Below, in pieces: positions 8,254 through 16,614 of a DNA stretch of 64,000 nt. Every line of letters starts with the position of its first letter. Within the stretch, counting starts at the first letter, position 1. The notes under the pieces are model-generated. The model saw nothing but the letters and a program-made list of their open reading frames with translations, made no database searches and was not told where the DNA came from. The DNA comes from Flavobacteriales bacterium (GTDB lineage: Bacteria; Bacteroidota; Bacteroidia; Flavobacteriales_D; Crocinitomicaceae): NCBI GenBank assembly GCA_947500755.1, contig CANMTO010000006.1, positions 28,320 through 92,319 of the forward strand, in the 5' to 3' direction. The position numbers were made by a program, and so were the translations under genes.

Positions 8254-8283
8254 TTTGAATTCCTTGATTTATCACTATTTTTG
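8254..8283 (+). promoter_or_regulatory. Promoter of ahcY (TTTG, 18 bp, TATTTTTG)
   Basis: TTTG at 8254-8257 and TATTTTTG at 8276-8283, separated by 18 bases, match the Bacteroidota -33/-7 pattern. The ATG follows 17 bases after the box, preceded by an A-rich stretch. Confidence 0.6.
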
Positions 8284-8300
8284 CACTGAAAAATAATACA

Positions 8301-9614
8301 ATGAATAATACCACAGAAAAACTGAACTACAAAGTTAAAGACATCTCCCTCGCAGAATGGGGACGTAAAGAAATAAGATTAGCTGAAGCAGAAATGCCAG
8401 GTTTAATGGCCCTTAGGGCTGAATACGGTGCTTCAAAACCTTTATCGGGTGCGCGCGTCGCAGGTTGCTTACACATGACCATTCAAACGGCCGTTTTGAT
8501 CGAAACCCTAATTGATTTGGGCGCCGAAGTTACCTGGTCTTCTTGTAACATTTTCTCCACGCAAGATCATGCGGCAGCAGCGATTGCAGCAGCAGGAATT
8601 CCTGTATTTGCATGGAAAGGAATGAACGAAGAAGAATTCGATTGGTGTATCGAGCAAACCTTGTTTGCATTCGAAGGTGGACAAGCCCTCAACATGATTT
8701 TAGATGATGGTGGAGATTTAACCAACATGGTATTCGACCGTTACCCAGAACTTACGGAAGCAATCAAAGGATTGTCTGAAGAAACCACTACCGGAGTACA
8801 TCGCTTATATGAGCGTAAGAAAAATGGTACCTTGGTGATGCCAGCCATTAACGTGAATGATTCCGTAACTAAATCAAAATTCGACAACAAATACGGATGT
8901 AAAGAATCTTTAGTGGATGCAATTCGTCGTGCGACGGATGTCATGATGGCCGGTAAAGTTTCTGTTGTTTGCGGATACGGTGATGTGGGTAAAGGATCTG
9001 CTGCCTCGTTGCAAGGTTCTGGCGCTCGTGTAATCGTAACGGAAATCGACCCAATTTGTGCACTTCAAGCTGCTATGGACGGATTTGAGGTAAAGCGATT
9101 AGATAGCGTTATTGGTTTAGCCGATATCATTGTTACGGCTACTGGAAACAAATCCATTGTAACAGGAAAGCATTTCGAAGCAATGAAAGACAAAGCCATT
9201 GTGTGTAACATCGGGCATTTCGATAATGAAATCGATATGGCATGGTTGAACAGCAAATATGGTTCAACAAAAATGGAAATCAAACCACAGGTAGATTTGT
9301 ACAATGTCAATGGAAATGACATCATTTTATTGGCAGAAGGTCGTTTGGTGAATTTAGGGTGTGCTACAGGTCACCCTTCGTTTGTAATGTCAAATTCATT
9401 TACGAATCAAACCTTAGCTCAACTTGAGTTATGGCATAACGCGGATAAGTACGAAAATGATGTATACACTTTACCAAAACATTTGGATGAAAAAGTAGCG
9501 CGTTTACATTTATCTAAAATCGGTGTTGAGTTAGAAGTATTGTCTAATGAGCAAGCAGATTACATCGGTGTTGATGTTAAAGGTCCATTCAAAACGGATC
9601 ATTACCGATACTAG
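8301..9614 (+). CDS. ahcY: Adenosylhomocysteinase
   Basis: Hydrolyses S-adenosylhomocysteine to adenosine and homocysteine, removing the by-product of methyltransferases in the activated methyl cycle; cytosolic NAD-containing enzyme. The 437 residues span the full family. Recognisable parts are [17 protein letters not shown] near residue 93, the NAD-binding glycine loop CGYGDVGKG (about 224-232), [13 protein letters not shown] in the hinge/substrate region, and the C-terminal tail ending in KTDHYRY, which is characteristic of this enzyme. It has its own promoter and is followed by a strong intrinsic terminator at 9632, so it is a single-gene unit. No riboswitch-like structure fits in the short space upstream. 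Confidence 0.97.
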   Translation: MNNTTEKLNYKVKDISLAEWGRKEIRLAEAEMPGLMALRAEYGASKPLSGARVAGCLHMTIQTAVLIETLIDLGAEVTWSSCNIFSTQDHAAAAIAAAGIPVFAWKGMNEEEFDWCIEQTLFAFEGGQALNMILDDGGDLTNMVFDRYPELTEAIKGLSEETTTGVHRLYERKKNGTLVMPAINVNDSVTKSKFDNKYGCKESLVDAIRRATDVMMAGKVSVVCGYGDVGKGSAASLQGSGARVIVTEIDPICALQAAMDGFEVKRLDSVIGLADIIVTATGNKSIVTGKHFEAMKDKAIVCNIGHFDNEIDMAWLNSKYGSTKMEIKPQVDLYNVNGNDIILLAEGRLVNLGCATGHPSFVMSNSFTNQTLAQLELWHNADKYENDVYTLPKHLDEKVARLHLSKIGVELEVLSNEQADYIGVDVKGPFKTDHYRY

Positions 9615-9631
9615 GATTAAGATTATATTTT

Positions 9632-9657
9632 AAAAGCGGCCTAGGCCGCTTTTTTTG
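9632..9657 (+). terminator. Intrinsic terminator after ahcY
   Basis: Perfect 8-bp inverted repeat AGCGGCCTAGGCCGCT (9635-9650) flanked by AAA on the left and seven T on the right, 18 bases after the ahcY stop codon. Confidence 0.9.
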
Positions 9658-9677
9658 TACCCAGTTGGTTTTCGTGC

Positions 9678-9793
9678 GACTCCGCTGGAGTCTAGAAAGT
9701 GGTGTTTCCCGGTATAGTTACCTTATATGACTCCAACGGAGTCATATACCTTACACAAACAATGAGGTAAAAAAACCGACTCCAGCGGAGTCG
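9678..9793. repeat. Three palindromic GACTCC...GGAGTC elements
   Basis: Three 15-bp near-palindromes lie within 116 bases: GACTCCGCTGGAGTC (9678-9692), GACTCCAACGGAGTC (9729-9743, extended by ATAT arms to 9725-9747) and GACTCCAGCGGAGTC (9778-9792). The third is the exact reverse complement of the first, so the outer pair is in inverted orientation. They fill the 182-base gap between the ahcY terminator and the toxin gene. The layout resembles REP/BIME-type mobile palindromes; no transposase is present here. Confidence 0.75.
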
Positions 9794-9839
9794 TACATTA
9801 CGAAAACGGTCCCTGTTTCTGGGATACCGTAAAACAAGA

Positions 9840-10172
9840 TTAATACGTTAAAATCTCATTCAAGCACGTATGGATTTGCTTCAACTCGGCTTTCGAAATA
9901 TTACCTAACCGTTGCACCATTCTCGCCTTGGAGATAGACCGAACGTGTAGGGTTAACCCCTCGGATTTTGCTGAGAGTCCATTCGTGGGCGAAGGATCCA
10001 ATACCAAGTTTCCATGATAATTCTTGATTTGCGCGGTCAAAGGTACACACACAACTACCTTTGCATGAACGTTGAGTAAATTACCACTAATGATGATAAC
10101 GGGTCGATAGCCTGCTTGTTCGCTTCCTTTCACCGGGTTTAAATCCGTGAACCAAATTTCTCCTTGCTTCAT
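9840..10172 (-). CDS. MazF/PemK-type endoribonuclease toxin
   Basis: A 110-residue toxin of the MazF/PemK family, which cuts mRNA at short sequence motifs and halts growth. The start MKQGEIWFTDLNPVKGSEQ is typical, followed by the conserved arginine in GYRPVIIIS (Arg23) and the catalytic Thr46 in VPLTAQ. The length is normal and the frame intact. Its start codon overlaps the antitoxin stop by four bases (10169-10172), implying translational coupling. A truncated near-identical copy of its last 70 codons lies upstream at 10527. The locus is next to a cluster of palindromes, suggesting past mobility. Confidence 0.92.
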   Translation of the reverse strand: MKQGEIWFTDLNPVKGSEQAGYRPVIIISGNLLNVHAKVVVCVPLTAQIKNYHGNLVLDPSPTNGLSAKSEGLTLHVRSISKARMVQRLGNISKAELKQIHTCLNEILTY

Positions 10173-10405
10173 TCTTCAGAAAGTTGACTTAAATAATCGG
10201 CCATTCCTTCTTCAGCAAGCATTTGAATATCCGTATCCGCTACCATTTGCTTGTAGGATTTAACATAGGCAGCCCGATTGAGTTGCTCTAGATAGATGCG
10301 AAGCGCACGTTCTATTAGGGTGTTCTTGGGAACAGACAGCTCCTTGGCTTTTTGCGCAAGAGATTGCAGAAGATCATCGGGAAGTGAACTGGTAAAGGTT
10401 GACAT
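10169..10405 (-). CDS. Ribbon-helix-helix antitoxin paired with MazF
   Basis: A 78-residue protein starting with MSTFTSSLPDDLLQSLAQKA, a pattern seen in ribbon-helix-helix DNA-binding domains: a short beta strand and then helices, with NTLIERALRIYLEQL as the second helix. The acidic C-terminal half (DTDIQMLAEEGMADY) would wrap the toxin and block its active site. Antitoxins of this type also repress their own operon. It lies first in the pair, overlapping the toxin by four bases, which is the standard order. An AT-rich region with a TATATTTG box lies upstream. Confidence 0.88.
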   Translation of the reverse strand: MSTFTSSLPDDLLQSLAQKAKELSVPKNTLIERALRIYLEQLNRAAYVKSYKQMVADTDIQMLAEEGMADYLSQLSEE

Positions 10406-10430
10406 ACTTATAATATATATTTATTAAATA

Positions 10431-10438
10431 CAAATATA
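10431..10438 (-). promoter_or_regulatory. -7 box (TATATTTG) of the toxin-antitoxin operon
   Basis: On the minus strand TATATTTG lies 25 bases upstream of the antitoxin ATG in a very AT-rich leader that could hold the autoregulatory operator. Confidence 0.45.
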
Positions 10439-10526
10439 AAAAATAGTTACGAGGTGAATTTACCAAGGAATGTAGAAAAATGTTAAAACTGAGTTCCTCT
10501 GGATTTGAAATCCCGTGGAACGTTCA

Positions 10527-10853
10527 TCAGTACGTCAAAATTTCATTCAAGCACGTATGGATTTGCTTTAACTCGGCTTTCGAAATATTACCTAACCGTT
10601 GCACCATTCTCGCCTTGGAGATAGACCGAACGTGAAGAGTTAATGCCTCGGAACTAGATGAGAGTCCATTCGAGGGTGATGGATCCAACACTAGATTTCC
10701 ATGGTAGTTTTTTATTTGCGTGGTTAATGGAACACAAATCACCACATTAGCATATTGATTTTTTTCCAATAGCTCAAAACATAAACCACCCACCCAAAAG
10801 CGCCATTTTGAGATATTACAACCCAGCCCAGAAGAAAAATTGACTGATTTCAC
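10527..10853 (-). pseudogene. Truncated second copy of mazF
   Basis: The last 70 or so codons (bases 10527 to about 10745) encode a protein nearly identical to residues 40-110 of the MazF at 9840, and the DNA is also clearly homologous, including the shared ending HTCLNEILTY. Upstream of about 10745 the homology stops: the MazF N-terminus with the GEIWFTDLNP motif and the conserved Arg is replaced by an unrelated sequence (MKSVNFSSGLGC...). The catalytic arginine is therefore missing and no antitoxin precedes it. The open frame could still be translated as a 108-residue chimera, but it is best read as a decayed partial duplication. Confidence 0.8.
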
Positions 10854-10906
10854 TATTAAAAATCAAATAATGAAACCTTAAAACAGACAATTCGTTAGAG
10901 AACCAT

Positions 10907-11344
10907 ATGAAACGCATCGCATTACTCACCCTTATTGCAATGAACGCTGGCAGGCTCCTCGCAGAACCGATCCAACCCGCCAAGGCAATTAAGAAGGAAA
11001 GTACTCGAATATTGATTCATGAAAACAGAGTACGTTTCGTGATTGCCAGTAAAACAGATTCTTACTATAAAATTGCCAAACAAACTGGGATTAAACTTTC
11101 TCAGTTACATCACTATAACGAGTCTTTCAAAGAGAAAGATATGCTGATTGAAGGTGATATAATTTACCTGGATCCAAGACGAATAAAGTCGAAAAACAAA
11201 AAATCGATTGTGTTAAAGCAATCAATGAGTGTGCGGGAACTTGCCCAGCAAGAAGCCCTTAAACTCAAGCCACTCATGCGGAGGAATGCTATTTCTTCCG
11301 CGGACGAACAACTGCCGTGCGGTAGAGAGGTATTCCTTCGTTAA
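10907..11344 (+). CDS. Exported LysM-like domain protein
   Basis: A 145-residue protein with an N-terminal signal peptide (residues 1-19, ending in RLLAE or nearby). Residues 45-92 show a LysM-like module: DSYYKIAKQTGIKLSQLHHYN...LIEGDIIYLDP, as in the C-terminal cell-wall-binding part of Bacteroidota N-acetylglucosaminidases. A second partial module follows (about 100-127, from VLKQSMSVRELAQQ). No glucosaminidase catalytic domain is present, so this could be a free-standing peptidoglycan-binding protein or the remaining C-terminal part of a larger enzyme. It ends just before a bidirectional terminator. Confidence 0.7.
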   Translation: MKRIALLTLIAMNAGRLLAEPIQPAKAIKKESTRILIHENRVRFVIASKTDSYYKIAKQTGIKLSQLHHYNESFKEKDMLIEGDIIYLDPRRIKSKNKKSIVLKQSMSVRELAQQEALKLKPLMRRNAISSADEQLPCGREVFLR

Positions 11345-11378
11345 CATTGGAAGGGATGTTTAGTTGTTGTTGTTTGTT

Positions 11379-11404
11379 AAAAGTCTCCTCCGGGAGACTT
11401 TTTT
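11379..11404. terminator. Bidirectional intrinsic terminator
   Basis: Perfect 8-bp stem AAGTCTCC / GGAGACTT (11381-11400) with a TCCG loop, flanked by A on the left and T on the right, between the convergent genes ending at 11344 (+) and 11403 (-). Confidence 0.88.
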
Positions 11405-11627
11405 ATTTTAGGTCTGTTCCTAAATGTTCATTGGCATAACACTTCATCGCTTTATCCATGAATGCTTCTTGATTTTTTCCGGTTAAAGTTTTCATATAAG
11501 CGGTACAAGCCATTGACTCTTCAGAGTCCTTTTCCATTATTTTCTTGCCGCATTCACATGCATCCATTTTTGGTGTACATGCACCCAATAGAATAGCTGA
11601 AAAAGCTAGGGTTATGATTTTTTTCAT
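11403..11627 (-). CDS. Small cysteine-rich lipoprotein
   Basis: A 74-residue protein with a lipoprotein signal peptide (MKKIITLAFSAILLGAC; lipidated Cys17). The mature part is short, charged and contains four more cysteines (CECGKK, CTAYM and one near residue 63), which could pair as disulfides or bind a metal. Its start overlaps the end of the upstream methyltransferase gene by four bases, so the two are translated from one message. I do not recognise a family. Confidence 0.75.
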   Translation of the reverse strand: MKKIITLAFSAILLGACTPKMDACECGKKIMEKDSEESMACTAYMKTLTGKNQEAFMDKAMKCYANEHLGTDLK

Positions 11628-12343
11628 TCGTTAATTTTTACGGCAATTTGGTAGTAATTATTTACTGCGCCTAACACTTCATATGTTATATAAAATGAAT
11701 TAGCCCACTCAGTAAACGCTTTATACTCATGCTGAGGAACATTAAATTCATCAAAAAAGATCACATCGCCCGGACGTAAGTACGGTGTAATCAAGGTGAG
11801 TACATACAAGGTTGCCGTATATAAATCAGCATCCATGTGAATGACTTTTTTTCTCGAAGGGTCAAAATTGACAAGAAACGGCAATAAGGTTTGCTGAAAT
11901 AATCCTTGATAAAACTGATAGCGATTGTCATTAATTTCAGGCAAAGACTCTCCTGAACTCATATCCCCTTTTTTAAACGGTCCCCAATCCTCTGGAAGTC
12001 CGGTGAAGGTATCGAATCCATAAAAACGTGCAGCGGGATCAGTAATTCGCGCAGTCCACCACTTAAAGGAATCCCCTTTCGATACCCCGAATTCTAAATA
12101 ATCAATGGGACTATCTAAGCCTTCTTGTTTGATTACATACTCAAAGAGCTGTTCCCTACGGGCGTAGTCGAATTTAAAGGAATAAAAATCATTGTAGCCC
12201 AGTGCTTTATGTCGCTGGATCCATTTTGACAAGGAAGCCATTGAACCAATAAAAGAAAACAAGTGGGCCGAAAAAAAGCGATGGCCATGAAAAAAGAAGA
12301 ACAGGCCTTTTAATTTACCACGCAAAAACATCAATCGTCTCAT
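11624..12343 (-). CDS. TylF-like class I SAM-dependent methyltransferase
   Basis: A 239-residue protein with the class I methyltransferase fold. Motif I is YLEFGVSKGDS (residues 82-92), the acidic end of strand beta-2 is in GFDTFTGLPEDW (Asp111), and metal-ligand-type acidic residues occur in HMDADLYTAT (Asp171) and FFDEFN (Asp198). The combination GFDTF.GLPEDW plus DADLY is characteristic of the TylF/macrocin O-methyltransferase family, which methylates sugar or small-molecule hydroxyls. The first 40 residues are basic and hydrophobic (LFFFFHG), possibly a membrane-contact segment. The substrate is unknown. It heads a two-gene operon with the small lipoprotein. Confidence 0.82.
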   Translation of the reverse strand: MRRLMFLRGKLKGLFFFFHGHRFFSAHLFSFIGSMASLSKWIQRHKALGYNDFYSFKFDYARREQLFEYVIKQEGLDSPIDYLEFGVSKGDSFKWWTARITDPAARFYGFDTFTGLPEDWGPFKKGDMSSGESLPEINDNRYQFYQGLFQQTLLPFLVNFDPSRKKVIHMDADLYTATLYVLTLITPYLRPGDVIFFDEFNVPQHEYKAFTEWANSFYITYEVLGAVNNYYQIAVKINE

Positions 12344-12348
12344 ACGCT

Positions 12349-12356
12349 CAAAGGTA
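12349..12356 (-). promoter_or_regulatory. -7 box (TACCTTTG) abutting the methyltransferase start
   Basis: On the minus strand TACCTTTG lies five bases before the ATG at 12343, giving an almost leaderless arrangement. Confidence 0.45.
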
Positions 12357-12428
12357 GGAAATCAAAAGTAAAGTGCCACCTGAGAGACCTGATTTCTTGC
12401 GACGCTAACTCATTATACGAAGGTTATA

Positions 12429-14330
12429 TCAATCCTTAATAAACTTTAAACCAAAAGAATGCCGTTTTACCGCAATAAAATACATACCATCTGAAAATTC
12501 AGAGACATCGATTTCTTCATCCTCACCTTGCAACATTCCTTTTGCTACCACGTTGCCTAAAACATCTAAAACCGCATAATCGCTTCCATACCATTTGGAA
12601 TCCACATGCAGCCTGACGGTTGAAACCACTGGATTCTGCACCAAACGAATCCCATCACTTGGGGCCAAGCCCGGTAATCCCACATTGATAAAATACCCTT
12701 CCTCTGCACCGATTTCGGGAGCTTGGCTGTTCGGCACCATATTTCCATAATAATCTTTTGATCCATTACCGAATCCAAACAACGCCGACATATTAACCGC
12801 TGCATTCATCATTGGAGAGGTATTGATAATAGCATACGACGAAAGCATCTCTGTCACTTGAGGATAAAGCGTTGGTGCCGGAGATAAAATATTGGGCAAT
12901 AGTGGATCTGCTTCGAACCCGTAATTCGTATTTTGAATATGCTCACAATTTACCCCTGCACTTCGGAAGCTGCTTAATGAATTGTAGGTGTTTCCGTATA
13001 CAAACGTCGTAGCACCTCCTCCGGCCCAATATAAATTACCAATAAAGGCCGGATTTTGATTTATAAAGGTGGCAGGCACGTCAATCACCGGCAGTCCTTG
13101 AGTTAAAAAAATATTGTTATAACACTCTACACCCGTCATTTGTGTTCCATAATCGGTCATTTGAAAGGCCGAAAAACTAGGATAGTTGTTATTCGGACTA
13201 TTGGTCACAACCACCGTATTATTATGAAACCGCAAACCGTTCCATTGGGTGCCGGGTGCCGTAAAAAGCGTAACTGGACTATTGTTGGTTCTTGCATCGT
13301 TCACGCTGTAATTATACCTCACCACATTGTTTCCCCATGGCCTTGCTCCAGGGAAATTACCGAGTAAATACCCCGCACCGTCGTTGTCATGCGAGTAATT
13401 ATATTGGACTAATGAATTGGTCGTTCCTCCGTCTAGGTCAAAGCCAAGACCATCACAACCGTTCCCTGATCCTGATTTATTATGGTGGCTTTCGTTATGT
13501 TGGATGGTAACCCCATTGGCAGCATACACCCATATTCCTCCTGGTCCACCGCAAGCCGTATTCAACGCGCCGTTATTGAAGACCTCACAACGCTCGATTA
13601 ACACGGAATCAATTTGTGAAAGTACAATTCCGCTTCCTTTGTGGCTATTCGCCGAATATCCAGTGATATTATATATACGGCATTTTTTTATTTGAAACCC
13701 GTAATGTTGATAGGTAGTATAATTTTGATCATCAAAAGCAATACTCACAATGCCATTTTCGCGGCAATCGTGCACGACACAGCTATCGATCAGCACATTT
13801 CTGTATCCAGAGTTTACATTGGCAGACCATTCCGAATAAAAGCGAATCCCACAAAAACCAAAGCCATTGACATTGACATTTTTCAATCGAATATTCTTTA
13901 GGTATCCGCTTGCTAAATTCGTATAAAACAAGACCCCGTCTTTATTCGATGCGGTTTGCGCGCCCGGTCCTTGAAAAATGAGGTTTTCAAGTCGAACACC
14001 TTGTACATTGGTTGCCTTAAAACCGCAATTTAGAGTATTCGGCGTGAGAATCGTAGCGACCCCTTGATCGAAACTTCCGAAATACAACGGGAGGTTAAAA
14101 TTATTCGCATCCTGTTGCGTGATTTCTAAATAGCCACTGAACGTTGTATTTCCTTTAAATAATATGGAATCACCCGCACTAAAGGTAAAATTATTCACAC
14201 TTGTCAAACTTGTCCACGCTGTTGCTGGAGAGAGGCCGTTGGTATTCGAGCCACTGGGAGAAACGTAATAGGTGGTTGCCCTTGCCGTTACAAGCACCAA
14301 GCAACACAAAATCGGAGTGAATAATTTCAT
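12429..14330 (-). CDS. Secreted right-handed parallel beta-helix protein with T9SS sorting domain
   Basis: A 633-residue exported protein. The signal peptide is followed by YYVSPSGSNTNGLSPATAW, the classic N-cap of pectate-lyase-like beta-helix proteins. Residues about 60-440 are made of repeated short strands with N/G turns (for example VLIDSCVVHDCRENGIV and VLIERCEVFNNGAL), typical of parallel beta-helix repeats in polysaccharide lyases and epimerases. The C-terminal 75 residues, beginning near VQNPVVSTVRLHV and ending in LKFIKD, form a T9SS type A sorting domain. A likely role is binding or cleaving an acidic polysaccharide; no catalytic residues can be assigned. It lies two bases after the SGNH hydrolase gene, forming an extracellular carbohydrate-processing pair. 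Confidence 0.82.
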   Translation of the reverse strand: MKLFTPILCCLVLVTARATTYYVSPSGSNTNGLSPATAWTSLTSVNNFTFSAGDSILFKGNTTFSGYLEITQQDANNFNLPLYFGSFDQGVATILTPNTLNCGFKATNVQGVRLENLIFQGPGAQTASNKDGVLFYTNLASGYLKNIRLKNVNVNGFGFCGIRFYSEWSANVNSGYRNVLIDSCVVHDCRENGIVSIAFDDQNYTTYQHYGFQIKKCRIYNITGYSANSHKGSGIVLSQIDSVLIERCEVFNNGALNTACGGPGGIWVYAANGVTIQHNESHHNKSGSGNGCDGLGFDLDGGTTNSLVQYNYSHDNDGAGYLLGNFPGARPWGNNVVRYNYSVNDARTNNSPVTLFTAPGTQWNGLRFHNNTVVVTNSPNNNYPSFSAFQMTDYGTQMTGVECYNNIFLTQGLPVIDVPATFINQNPAFIGNLYWAGGGATTFVYGNTYNSLSSFRSAGVNCEHIQNTNYGFEADPLLPNILSPAPTLYPQVTEMLSSYAIINTSPMMNAAVNMSALFGFGNGSKDYYGNMVPNSQAPEIGAEEGYFINVGLPGLAPSDGIRLVQNPVVSTVRLHVDSKWYGSDYAVLDVLGNVVAKGMLQGEDEEIDVSEFSDGMYFIAVKRHSFGLKFIKD

Positions 14331-14332
14331 AG

Positions 14333-15880
14333 CTATTTAATTATGAATGAAACTTGTTGCTTCTTGGAAGATTTACCTAATTGCATATTATAATTTCCTT
14401 TTGGGAGCCTCGAAAAATCAAATTGCTGCTTTTGCTGGAATTGTTTTCCCTCATAAACAACCTGTCCCAATAGATTGAATACCGTTACATCAACGGGAGC
14501 TGTTGGTGAAAAACCTAAATCAACCATCAATACTCCTTCGCTAGGATTCGGAAAACACGTTACAGCGTCCTGGTTCAATGTACCAGGTATACCGCTTACG
14601 TTAGTGTTGTTGAACATATGAAACAAACCTTGGGCATACCAACGCGCAAGATAATCGTTCGGATGTAGGGAATTTGCCGTGCATTGGTATGCTCCTTTGC
14701 GGTCGTATATGCTGTCGCTAATGGAAGTCATATCAAAAAACACCACCCCTACGGTATCCATATTCAAATACTGCGTTCGAAATCCATACATATCTACCGC
14801 ACCATTCGCAGGAGCTCCCATACCTGATACATCCGGGAGCATATTACCTATAAGCACAAATTCTACATTGGGATTATGCTGTTTCATTTTATTCATGGCC
14901 GATTGAATGCTGTTTTTGAAAGCCACCGCGCTAGTTCCCCAAATGTCATTCATACCCATATCAATGAATACTAAATCAGGATTATTCGGATTTACCAGTG
15001 CCGGGCAATACGTATCAACCCATGCCGCCATTTTGCCTCCACAAGAGCTGTTGTAGATGGTAATAGGTCCGGGAAATACTTGATTTAAACGTTGGCCAAG
15101 CATGTCGATATAGCTGTGCATATAAGGGAACGTTGGCGTAAAGTTGTTGGGATCTCCTGCAAAACCACTCACGTTCAATCCTGCGGTGATGGACATGCCA
15201 ATGGCTTGCATTTTCACAGGTTGTCCGCTGTTTAACTTGGCCATGGTTTTGGGAAGCTGCGACCCTCGATACGTGAAATTATTACTAATAGACCAATCGC
15301 TTCTACTAGGCTTGTATGTAACATTTATCCATGAAGTATGTTGCTTGTTTTGCAATCCACTGCCAACAGTCAGAGAAACCAATGATGACATGGCCGGATT
15401 CAATTGGGTAAGCGTATTACCGTTCAAGGTGTAATCCGTACCTTGGGTGTACGTAATGGTTTGGTTATAGTTTTTTACCGATAAAATTTGCGTTGGGGTG
15501 AACATTAATTTTGCAGAAGTACCTGCCCCGTTTAGGAAAATAAGTTCGTTATAGATGGTATCAGCACTCCAAAAGGGACGCATGTATTGATCAAAATTAA
15601 TCTGTGGGTTGTTGTTGGAATAATTCGGAAATTCATAATAACCGCCGTTGGATGGGGATACCACGACCCATTTTGCAGTTGCTGGAGAACAAGACCAGGA
15701 AGCCTCTACTGCAGGAACGGAAAGCAACAAATTGCACAAAGAATCATAGAACATGCAAGAACCTCCCGCATAGTAAATCATGTTTGGGCTTGAAGCAACC
15801 GAGGAAGGGGGCTGGCATTGAGCAATTATCCCGTTGTTAAGTACGAAGAAAAAAGAAAATACAAGAATGAATTTTTTCAT
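14333..15880 (-). CDS. Secreted SGNH/GDSL-type hydrolase with T9SS sorting domain
   Basis: A 515-residue exported protein. Residues 1-20 are the signal peptide. A beta-rich N-terminal region (about 20-215) resembles a carbohydrate- or protein-binding module. The SGNH core (about 220-420) has block I AIGMSIT (Ser230, with Met in place of the usual Asp of GDS), the block II glycine in SSCGGK (about 281), the block III Asn311 in GMND and the block V His406 in SLHPND. Such enzymes usually remove acetyl or other ester groups from glycans or lipids. A T9SS type A sorting domain occupies residues 437-515 (FPNPSEG to SFIIK). It probably works with the adjacent beta-helix protein on a decorated polysaccharide. 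Confidence 0.85.
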   Translation of the reverse strand: MKKFILVFSFFFVLNNGIIAQCQPPSSVASSPNMIYYAGGSCMFYDSLCNLLLSVPAVEASWSCSPATAKWVVVSPSNGGYYEFPNYSNNNPQINFDQYMRPFWSADTIYNELIFLNGAGTSAKLMFTPTQILSVKNYNQTITYTQGTDYTLNGNTLTQLNPAMSSLVSLTVGSGLQNKQHTSWINVTYKPSRSDWSISNNFTYRGSQLPKTMAKLNSGQPVKMQAIGMSITAGLNVSGFAGDPNNFTPTFPYMHSYIDMLGQRLNQVFPGPITIYNSSCGGKMAAWVDTYCPALVNPNNPDLVFIDMGMNDIWGTSAVAFKNSIQSAMNKMKQHNPNVEFVLIGNMLPDVSGMGAPANGAVDMYGFRTQYLNMDTVGVVFFDMTSISDSIYDRKGAYQCTANSLHPNDYLARWYAQGLFHMFNNTNVSGIPGTLNQDAVTCFPNPSEGVLMVDLGFSPTAPVDVTVFNLLGQVVYEGKQFQQKQQFDFSRLPKGNYNMQLGKSSKKQQVSFIIK

Positions 15881-15950
15881 GGTAATGAGTTTAACCCAAA
15901 GAAAAATAAAAAACTCGTATGATTTATTAATAAATTATTAAAATTCGTAC

Positions 15951-16586
15951 TTAAAGTGAAAAATCTAAAAGCTCTAGAACAGGACTTCTAGAAATCGATC
16001 CTGGATTCAAACCAGGTTTCCCTTGAGGAATTGTACAATTCAATTCATGATAATAGTCCACCCATACGGGATAATACGCCTTGGTAGCGGGATCCATAAA
16101 GGTCATCGGTGCCAATTCAAAAATCGGGTTCCCATGATTCGCCACTTTAAACGATTCATACAACAATTCACTGCAATAATAACGGTCGTTATTTATTAGA
16201 AATACATCATCGTATGGCTTTCCCTTGAGTGATTTTGCATAAGAGACAGCCCGTATGATTATACGTTCATTCACCTTTTTCAATCTAGCCGCCACTATTT
16301 TATTACTCCGCTGCTTAAAATCTTTCAAACTCGTAACCTGCACCGACTCCCCAATGGCTTCGATAACCTTCAAGGAATCATTTTCTTTGATAACCATGGC
16401 GCAATGAGAAAAATCCATACCATTTACTCCTTCGGTCACCGTTTCAATGGCCGTACACATTGGACCGCAATCCAAATCCTGAAAAAGCAAATCGCCGGCT
16501 CTTAACCCCTCATCAACATTTTCCTCAGCACATGAAGCGCATAGAAAAAGACAAGATAAAATCAGGTAGTAAAATCGTTGTGACAT
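15951..16586 (-). CDS. YiiX/YebB-like permuted NlpC/P60 family protein
   Basis: A 211-residue exported protein of the permuted papain-like YiiX group. The key residues are His61 in FSHCAMVI and Cys138 in YYCSELLYESF, the family's catalytic pair. LRAGDLLFQDLDCG is the typical opening motif. The start at 16586 gives a clean hydrophobic signal peptide (MSQRFYYLILSCLFLCASC). It is preferred over an upstream ATG at 16655, which would overlap the divergent gene and lie beyond a TATATTTG box. Cys19 could be lipidated, but the residue at -3 is Cys, so this is uncertain. Members hydrolyse amide bonds in peptides or lipids; the substrate here is unknown. Confidence 0.8.
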   Translation of the reverse strand: MSQRFYYLILSCLFLCASCAEENVDEGLRAGDLLFQDLDCGPMCTAIETVTEGVNGMDFSHCAMVIKENDSLKVIEAIGESVQVTSLKDFKQRSNKIVAARLKKVNERIIIRAVSYAKSLKGKPYDDVFLINNDRYYCSELLYESFKVANHGNPIFELAPMTFMDPATKAYYPVWVDYYHELNCTIPQGKPGLNPGSISRSPVLELLDFSL

Positions 16587-16591
16587 TGGGT

Positions 16592-16599
16592 CAAATATA
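16592..16599 (-). promoter_or_regulatory. -7 box (TATATTTG) abutting the YiiX-like gene start
   Basis: On the minus strand TATATTTG lies five bases before the ATG at 16586. It supports that start over the upstream ATG and fits the near-leaderless pattern seen elsewhere in the window. Confidence 0.5.
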
Positions 16600-16614
16600 G
16601 TAATTTTAGGGCCC

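Noticed and set aside
8254..8300. SAH riboswitch upstream of ahcY
   Set aside because: The space between hemH and ahcY is only 47 bases and is occupied by the promoter.
9678..9793. CRISPR-like repeat or insertion-sequence ends
   Set aside because: There are three palindromes with irregular spacing and no transposase between them.
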